In this document: in pieces, positions 51,092 to 56,258 of the stretch
How the letters are laid out: every line of letters starts with the position of its first letter
How positions within the stretch are numbered: the stretch's first letter is position 1
Assembly (NCBI GenBank): GCA_044238145.1
Contig: JBIIDT010000012.1
Location: 1-56,258 of the forward strand
From: QWPN01 sp044238145
GTDB taxonomy: Bacteria > Planctomycetota > Planctomycetia > Pirellulales > UBA1268
Direction of reading: 5' to 3'
DNA: 56,258 nt
Program-made: the position numbers and the translations under genes
The notes under the pieces: model-generated
What the model was told of the DNA's origin: nothing
Database searches by the model: none
What the model saw: only the letters and a program-made list of their open reading frames with translations

Positions 51092-52032
51092 CGCTCGTCG
51101 TCGGCACCGACGAGGCGGGATACGGGCCGAACCTCGGACCCCTGGTGGTGGCGGCGACGGCCTGGCGGATCGCCGCGGACCCCGGCGACGCCGAGCAGGC
51201 GATCGCGGCGGCGGTGGCGGCCGCGGCGGCGACGGCCGGGCCGCTATGGGGCGATTCGAAGCGGATCTACCGGGGCGGTGGCGGCTTCGCCGCGCTCGAG
51301 CGCGGGGCCCTCGTCGGCGCGGCGCTCGCCGCCGCCGGGCCGCCCGGCTCGTGGGACGAGCTCGCGGCGGCGCTGCACCTGGCCGCGCCGGCCGACGCGG
51401 CCGCCCCGGAAGCGGAGCGGCTCGCGGCCTGCCGGCTGCCCGTGGAGGCCGAGGCGGACGCCTGCCGGCGGCTGGCGGCCCTGGTCGCCGCGAGCCTCGC
51501 GGCCCACGGCGTGACGCTCGTCGGCATCCGCTGCCACGTCGTCCAGCCGGTCGCCTTCAACCGTCAGCTCGACGCCGGGCTCAACAAGTCCGACATCCTC
51601 TCGCAGGCGACGCTCGACCTCGCGGCGGCGCTCGCCGCGGACGGCGACGGTGCGCCGGTGGTGGTGTGGTGCGACCGCCACGGCGGCCGCCGCCGCTACG
51701 CCGGACTGCTGACCCGCCATTTCGCCGCCCCGCTCGTCCGCGTCGTCGAGGAGACGGCGGACTCAAGCCGCTACGAGATCCCCGCCGCCCGCTGCCGCGT
51801 CGAGTTCACGGTCGGTGGCGAGGCCCGCACGCCGGTCGCCCTGGCGAGCATGACGGCGAAGTACGTCCGCGAGCTGGCGATGCGGGCCTTCAACGCCCAC
51901 TGGGGGACGCTGGCGCCGACGGTCGCCCCGACGGCCGGCTACCCGGTCGATGCGGCCCGCTGGAGGCGGGAAGCGGCCGCCGCGGTGGCCGCCGCCGGAA
52001 TCCCCTGGGACGCGGTCTGGCGGCGCGCCTGA
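51088..52032 (+). CDS. RNase HII-like protein with long insertions
   Basis: A 314-residue protein. GTDEAGYGPNLGPLV (D8, E9) is the RNase HII start motif, GDSKRIYR follows in place of the DSK loop, WCDRHGG gives a third acid (D196) and ALASMTAKYVRELAM resembles the ASI.AKVTRD helix with Glu262 replacing Asp. The DEDD set is thus DED plus E. Long Ala-rich inserts (~30-130) separate the first two motifs. It probably cleaves RNA in RNA-DNA hybrids, or is a divergent relative. The start shares an ATGA junction with the methyltransferase. Confidence 0.78.
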   Translation: MTLVVGTDEAGYGPNLGPLVVAATAWRIAADPGDAEQAIAAAVAAAAATAGPLWGDSKRIYRGGGGFAALERGALVGAALAAAGPPGSWDELAAALHLAAPADAAAPEAERLAACRLPVEAEADACRRLAALVAASLAAHGVTLVGIRCHVVQPVAFNRQLDAGLNKSDILSQATLDLAAALAADGDGAPVVVWCDRHGGRRRYAGLLTRHFAAPLVRVVEETADSSRYEIPAARCRVEFTVGGEARTPVALASMTAKYVRELAMRAFNAHWGTLAPTVAPTAGYPVDAARWRREAAAAVAAAGIPWDAVWRRA

Positions 52033-52070
52033 ACTTGCCGGCCATGGCCGGCGGGCGGACAATCGCTGCC

Positions 52071-52562
52071 ATGCCGGCGCTGACCACCAAGCTGTACGTG
52101 ATTCGCCATGCCGTCGCGGAGGACGACGCCCCGGACGGCGACGCCGCCCGCCCCCTGACGAAGAAGGGCCGGCGGAAGTTCGCGCGGCTCGTGAAGCTGC
52201 TCGAGGCGGCAGGCATGGAAATCGACCTCATCGCTGCGAGCCCGCTCGTCCGCACCCGCCAGACGGCCGAACTTCTCGCGGACACCCTCGAGTCGCACCC
52301 GCCCGTCGCGATCGTCGACGCCCTGGCGCCGGGTGCCGACTGGCAGGCGCTCGTGGAGTGGACGATCCGCCAGGACGCCGCCCGGGTCGCCTGGGTGGGC
52401 CATGCCCCCTGCGTCGGCCGCCTGGTGGCCCTGACGATCGGCGACGGCAGGGCGGCGATCCGCATGCAGAAGGGGGCGGTGGCCGCGATCCGGCTCGACG
52501 ACGGCCCGGGACAGCCGGGCGAGTTGGAATGGCTGGCCACGACCGAGTTGGCGGAGGGCTGA
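52071..52562 (+). CDS. SixA-like histidine phosphatase
   Basis: A 163-residue protein. LYVIRHAVAEDDAPDG carries the RH catalytic motif, DLIAASPLVRTRQTAELLAD the second Arg, and VAWVGHAPCVGRLVALTIG the second His. RPLTKKGRRKFARLVKLL is typical of SixA, which dephosphorylates phospho-His in signalling proteins (ArcB/PTS in E. coli). Partners unknown here. ATG 52071 is preferred over 52044. Confidence 0.85.
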   Translation: MPALTTKLYVIRHAVAEDDAPDGDAARPLTKKGRRKFARLVKLLEAAGMEIDLIAASPLVRTRQTAELLADTLESHPPVAIVDALAPGADWQALVEWTIRQDAARVAWVGHAPCVGRLVALTIGDGRAAIRMQKGAVAAIRLDDGPGQPGELEWLATTELAEG

Positions 52563-52640
52563 CCGGGCCGCCCCGGCCGGCTAGAATTCCACCGCTTCGT
52601 ACCCGCGGCCCGAGCCGACCTCCAGGGGAGTGTTCCTGTC

Positions 52641-54104
52641 ATGCGCCTTCCGACCCGATCCACCGGCATCCGCTTCCTCGTGGCCGTGCGGCCGACCGTG
52701 GCGCTGGCCTGCCTCCTCACGGTCGCCGGCTGCGCCCCCAAGGGCGGACCTGCCCCCAAGGGCGAGGTCGTCGAAATCGAGACCATCGAGATGCTGCCGG
52801 CCGACAAGCCGGCCCAGCCCGCGGCCGCCGGCATCGCCGCCGAGGCGGCCGCCGCCCGCCAGGCCGTGGACGACCGCGTGGCCGCCGCCGATCGCACGAT
52901 CGCCGACGCCGCCCGTTCGATCCCCGCGACTCCCACGACCGCCGCCGGCGGTCGCGAGCGGGTCGCCCTCGGCACGCCCGACCTCACGGCCGGCGTGCCC
53001 GGCACCGGACCGATCACGGTCGAGCAGATCGAAGCCTGGCTCGCCGACCCGAAGAACGCGGTCGAACTCGAGCCCGTCCTGCCGCTCGGCCTCGCCACGG
53101 GCGCGAAGCAGATCACCGGCCTCGACGCGAACCCGCTGACGCGGGCCAAGATCGAGCTCGGCCGGCAGCTGTACTTCGACACGCGGCTGTCCGCCGACTC
53201 GACGGTCTCGTGCGCCAGCTGCCACGATCCATCGATGGGCTACTCGGCCCACACCCAGACCGGCGTGGGCATCCGCGGCCAGAAGGGGGGCCGCAACTCG
53301 CCCGTGTCGTTCAACCGGATCCTCTCGGGCAGGCAGTTCTGGGACGGCCGGGCCGACTCGCTCGAGGCCCAGGCAGTGGGCCCGATCGCCAACCCCATCG
53401 AGATGGGCTTCACCCACGAGGGGGTCGTGCGGCGGCTCGGTGAAATCCCCGTCTACAAGAAGCAGTTCGAGACCATCTTCGGCGAGCTGACAATCGACCG
53501 CGTCGGGCAGGCGATCGCCGCCTTCGAGCGGGCGATCGTCACCGGACCATCCCCCTACGATCACCACGAGCAGCTGCTGCCGTTCACGAAGCTCGACGAG
53601 GAGGACATCGCCGAGGACGCCGACCTGGCGGCCCGCTACGCCGCGGCCAAGGCGGCGGCCGCGGCCCACCCCATGAGCGATGCGGCCAAGCGCGGTCGCG
53701 AGTTGTTCTTCGGCAAGGCCAACTGCACCGCCTGCCACGTGGGGGCGAACCTGGCCGACGAGCAGTACCACAACATCGGCATCGGCATGGACAAGCCGGA
53801 GCCCGATCCGGGCCGCTTCGCGGTCACCAAGGACGAGAAGGATCGGGGCGCCTTCAAGACGCCGACGGTGCGGAACGTGACCCTCACCGCGCCCTACATG
53901 CACGACGGCTCGGTGGCCACGCTCGAGGAGGTGGTGGCCTGGTACGACAAGGGCGGACACCCCAACCCACAGTTGAGCGACAAGATCAAGCCGCTCAACC
54001 TCACGGCCGAGGAGCGGGCCGACCTGGTCGAGTTCATGAAGGCCTGCACCGGGCCCACGCCCCCGGTCGAGATCGGCCGGCTGCCGGCGGCGGCCCCGCT
54101 GTGA
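52641..54104 (+). CDS. Di-haem cytochrome c peroxidase lipoprotein (CcpA/MauG family)
   Basis: A 487-residue protein with a lipobox ending LTVAGC (Cys 31) and an Ala/Glu-rich linker (~32-120). Two haem sites are clear: CASCH (191-195) with DPSMGYS, and CTACH (362-366). The FDTRLSADSTVSCASCH and GGRNSPVSFNRILSGRQFWDGR texts are CcpA/MauG hallmarks; the late PYMHDGSVATLEEVVAWYDKGG segment carries the second-haem Met region. It reduces hydrogen peroxide in the periplasm, or performs MauG-like oxidation. A TAGAAT box lies about 55 bp upstream. The ROK gene overlaps its stop. Confidence 0.9.
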   Translation: MRLPTRSTGIRFLVAVRPTVALACLLTVAGCAPKGGPAPKGEVVEIETIEMLPADKPAQPAAAGIAAEAAAARQAVDDRVAAADRTIADAARSIPATPTTAAGGRERVALGTPDLTAGVPGTGPITVEQIEAWLADPKNAVELEPVLPLGLATGAKQITGLDANPLTRAKIELGRQLYFDTRLSADSTVSCASCHDPSMGYSAHTQTGVGIRGQKGGRNSPVSFNRILSGRQFWDGRADSLEAQAVGPIANPIEMGFTHEGVVRRLGEIPVYKKQFETIFGELTIDRVGQAIAAFERAIVTGPSPYDHHEQLLPFTKLDEEDIAEDADLAARYAAAKAAAAAHPMSDAAKRGRELFFGKANCTACHVGANLADEQYHNIGIGMDKPEPDPGRFAVTKDEKDRGAFKTPTVRNVTLTAPYMHDGSVATLEEVVAWYDKGGHPNPQLSDKIKPLNLTAEERADLVEFMKACTGPTPPVEIGRLPAAAPL

Positions 54105-55135
54105 CGGCGGCGCGGACGCTCGTGCCGGCGGCGGAGGCGCAGCGTCCGCTGTACGCCGGCATCGACTTGGGTGGCACGAACATCAAGGCGGCGCTCGTCG
54201 ACGACGCCGGCCGGCTCGTCGCCTTCCACACCGAGCCGACGCACGCCGCCCGCGGTCCGGAGGACACGGCCGCGCGGATGGGCGGCACGGTGCACCTGCT
54301 CGCCCGCTCGGCGGGCGTGGCCGCCACCGACATCGCCCGGGTCGGCCTGGGCACGCCCGGCCCGCACGACCTGCCGCGCGGGCTGATCCTCCGCGCCGGC
54401 AACCTCCCCGGCTGGGACAACTTCCCCGTCCGCGATCGCGTGGCCGCCCACTGCGGACACCGGGTGACCTACGCCAACGACGCCAACGCCGCCGCGTACG
54501 GCGAGTTCTGGGTCGGTTCGGGCCGCGACTACTCGAGCCTCATCCTCCTCACGCTCGGCACCGGCGTCGGCGGCGGGATCATCATCGGCGACACCAACGT
54601 GGAGGGGGCCCACAGCCACGGCTCGGAGTGCGGCCACATCATCGTCGACACCTCGCCGACGGCCCGCACCTGCCCCTTCGGACACACCGGCGACCTCGAG
54701 GCCTACGCCAGCGCCACGGCGCTGGTGGCCGCCACCCGCGCGGCCCTGGCCGGCGGCGGCACCGGCTGGCTGGCCGACGCCGTCGCCCGCGGCGAGGAAC
54801 TGACGCCGATCCTCGTCGCCCGCGCGGCCGCCGCCGGCGACGGAGTGGCCCGGGAGCTGATCCTCGACGCCGCCCGCTGGCTGGGCATCGGCATCGTCAC
54901 GCTCATGCACACGATCGACCCCGAGGCCGTGATCCTCGGCGGCGCGATGACCTTCGGCGGCGAGGCCGACCCGGTGGGCCGGGCGTTCATCGAGCGGGTC
55001 AGGGCCGAGGTCCGCAGTCGGGCCTTCCCCGTGCTCGCCGAACAGACGGTGATCCGCTACGCCGAGCTCGGCGGCGATGCCGGCTCGATCGGCGCCGCCG
55101 GCCTGGCGCGGATCGACCATCGAAAAGGCGGGTAG
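54101..55135 (+). CDS. ROK-family sugar kinase with altered zinc motif
   Basis: A 344-residue kinase. AGIDLGGTNIKAALVDDAG is the phosphate loop, RVTYANDANAAAYGEFWVG carries the catalytic Asp (D127), LTLGTGVGGGIIIGDTNVEGA follows and EAVILGGAMTFGG ends the ATPase core. ROK enzymes normally have CxCGxxGCxE; here it reads CPFGHTGDLE, keeping one of three Cys (C191). Such variants exist in glucokinase-like ROK proteins. It likely phosphorylates glucose or a similar hexose. The GTG start (54101) shares GTGA with the peroxidase stop. Confidence 0.85.
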   Translation: MTAARTLVPAAEAQRPLYAGIDLGGTNIKAALVDDAGRLVAFHTEPTHAARGPEDTAARMGGTVHLLARSAGVAATDIARVGLGTPGPHDLPRGLILRAGNLPGWDNFPVRDRVAAHCGHRVTYANDANAAAYGEFWVGSGRDYSSLILLTLGTGVGGGIIIGDTNVEGAHSHGSECGHIIVDTSPTARTCPFGHTGDLEAYASATALVAATRAALAGGGTGWLADAVARGEELTPILVARAAAAGDGVARELILDAARWLGIGIVTLMHTIDPEAVILGGAMTFGGEADPVGRAFIERVRAEVRSRAFPVLAEQTVIRYAELGGDAGSIGAAGLARIDHRKGG

Positions 55136-55144
55136 ACTAGTCGC

Positions 55145-56258
55145 ATGTCCATCGACTGCAAGCACATCCGCAACTTCTCGATCATCGCCCACATCGATCA
55201 CGGCAAGAGCACGCTGGCCGACCGCCTCCTCGAGCGGACCGGCACCGTCGACAAGCGGCAGCTCAAGGACCAGATGCTCGACGACATGGAGCTCGAGCGA
55301 CAGCGGGGCATCACGATCAAGGCCCGGGCCGTGCGGATGGAATACCGCCACCACGGCGAGCTCTACGAGCTGAACCTGATCGACACGCCCGGCCACGTGG
55401 ACTTCCACTACGAGGTCTCCCGGAGCCTCGCCTGCTGCGAAGGCGCCGTGCTCCTGGTCGACGCCTTCCAGGGCGTCGAGGCCCAGACGGTGGCCAACGC
55501 CTACGCCGCCATCAACCAGGACCTGGCGATCGTGCCGGTCATCAACAAGGTCGACCTCGTCCACGCCCGGGTCGACGAGGTGCTCTCCGAGATGGAGCAG
55601 AGCCTGGCCATCGATCCCACGGAGGTCATCAAGGCGAGCGCCAAGACGGGCATCGGCATCGACGACCTCCTGGCCGCGATCGTGGAGCGGGTGCCGCCGC
55701 CGAAGGGCGATCCCGCCGCCACGCTGCGGGCGATGATCTTCGACAGCCACTACGACAGCTACCGCGGCGCCATCACCTACGTGCGGCTCATCGACGGCAC
55801 GGTCAAGAAGGGGCAGAAGATCCGCTTCCTGCGGACGGGCGTGACCCACGAGGTGCTCGAGCTCGGGCAGTTCGTGCCCCAACGCCGGGCCTGCGACGAG
55901 CTCGTGGCCGGCCAGGTGGGCTACCTCGTCTGCAACATCAAGGACGTCAAGCAGGTCCACATCGGCGACACGGTGACGATCCCCGGCGACCAGGCGGCCG
56001 CGGCGCTCTCCGGCTACAAGCCGCCGCAGCGGATGGTCTACTGCGGGCTCTACCCGAGCGAGGGCGAGAACTTCGAGGAGCTGCGCGACTCGCTCGAGAA
56101 GCTCGCCATCAACGACCCCTCGTTCGAGTACGCCCCCGAATCGAGCGAGGCCCTCGGCTTCGGCTTCCGGTGCGGGTTCCTCGGCCTCCTGCACATGGAG
56201 ATCATCCAGCAGCGGCTCGAGCAGGAGGCCGACCTCGACCTCGTGCAGACGGCCCCGA
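55145..56258 (+). CDS. lepA: Elongation factor 4 (LepA), truncated at the right edge
   Basis: The first 371 codons of a GTPase that back-translocates or remodels ribosomes. NFSIIAHIDHGKSTLADRLL is G1, RQRGITIKARAVRM the switch, LIDTPGHVDFHYEVSRSLAC G3 and PVINKVDL G4. SSEALGFGFRCGFLGLLHME identifies LepA rather than EF-G or TypA. The gene runs off the window, so length and C-terminus cannot be judged. TAGACT (55133-55138) lies 6 bases before the ATG, suggesting a leaderless or very short 5' end. It follows the ROK gene by 9 bp. Confidence 0.95.
   Translation, partial: MSIDCKHIRNFSIIAHIDHGKSTLADRLLERTGTVDKRQLKDQMLDDMELERQRGITIKARAVRMEYRHHGELYELNLIDTPGHVDFHYEVSRSLACCEGAVLLVDAFQGVEAQTVANAYAAINQDLAIVPVINKVDLVHARVDEVLSEMEQSLAIDPTEVIKASAKTGIGIDDLLAAIVERVPPPKGDPAATLRAMIFDSHYDSYRGAITYVRLIDGTVKKGQKIRFLRTGVTHEVLELGQFVPQRRACDELVAGQVGYLVCNIKDVKQVHIGDTVTIPGDQAAAALSGYKPPQRMVYCGLYPSEGENFEELRDSLEKLAINDPSFEYAPESSEALGFGFRCGFLGLLHMEIIQQRLEQEADLDLVQTAP

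Noticed and set aside
53894..56194. 766-codon minus-strand frame over the ROK and lepA genes
   Set aside because: Antisense to two well-recognised genes; no motif of its own.

Overview
The window is a GC-rich chromosomal stretch (roughly 70% by eye) from a member of the Planctomycetota, most likely a Pirellulales-type lineage. The family content supports this: a DUF1559 pilin-like protein, a PVC-type CxxCH haem protein with an N-terminal propeller, a BBP7-like outer-membrane protein, a PEP-CTERM protein, an exported protein with an LExLEPR N-terminal motif, and spoVG next to ispE. No rRNA, transposase, integrase, prophage or CRISPR array is visible. It reads as core chromosome with lineage-specific genes mixed in. 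The left edge cuts a surface protein and the right edge cuts lepA.

Layout. 1-8.9 kb: exported and envelope proteins (cadherin-like tail, TolB-like propeller, phosphodiester glycosidase, PEP-CTERM protein, DUF983 protein, large PVC haem protein) around a FabH-like ketosynthase. 8.9-14.3 kb: a glyoxalase-fold protein, lysS, a LolCE/LolD-type ABC exporter and a class IV aminotransferase. 14.3-20.6 kb: spoVG-ispE, rlmN, two small membrane-protein genes with a TM2-like protein, a HEAT lipoprotein, an ExeA-like AAA ATPase and rsmE. 20.6-29.2 kb: a DUF4198 protein, a DUF1559 pilin-like protein, a Cys-rich exported protein, a sugar-isomerase-like TIM barrel, a Nif3-like protein, a GT2, an unrecognised 556-aa protein and a GNAT with a long basic tail. 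29.4-38.8 kb: a sirohaem sulfite/nitrite reductase, a sulfotransferase, and a minus-strand glycan operon (three GT4 genes including a tandem fusion, an FkbM methyltransferase, a second methyltransferase and a small coiled-coil protein). 38.9-42.7 kb: glnA, a LigD-phosphoesterase-like protein and thrS. 42.9-47.3 kb: tRNA-Val(GAC), a small acidic protein, a staphylococcal-type nuclease, a ketosynthase lacking its active-site Cys, the BBP7 protein and a small membrane protein. 47.3-56.3 kb: lptB, an enlarged signal peptidase I, a TlpA-like lipoprotein, a SpoU methyltransferase, an RNase HII-like protein, a SixA-like phosphatase, a di-haem peroxidase, a ROK kinase and lepA.

How the genes fit together. 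Several units serve the envelope: lptB and the LolCD-like exporter, signal peptidase, surface proteins, and the glycan operon with a sulfotransferase at its end. Translation genes (lysS, thrS, rlmN, rsmE, trmH-like, lepA, tRNA-Val) are scattered among them. The gene organisation is very tight: six convergent pairs end 4-10 bp apart, several same-strand neighbours share ATGA/GTGA junctions, and one divergent pair shares a CATG start. Shine-Dalgarno sequences are sparse, but the few good ones decide starts (phosphodiester glycosidase, GNAT).

The strongest leads for new biology are the ketosynthase with Asp in place of Cys, the signal peptidase with two large insertions, the zinc-ribbon SpoVG, the basic-tailed GNAT, the Cys-rich exported protein, and two strongly structured intergenic elements. 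No obvious dedicated defence system or natural-product cluster was found. All assignments come from reading motifs, without database searches.
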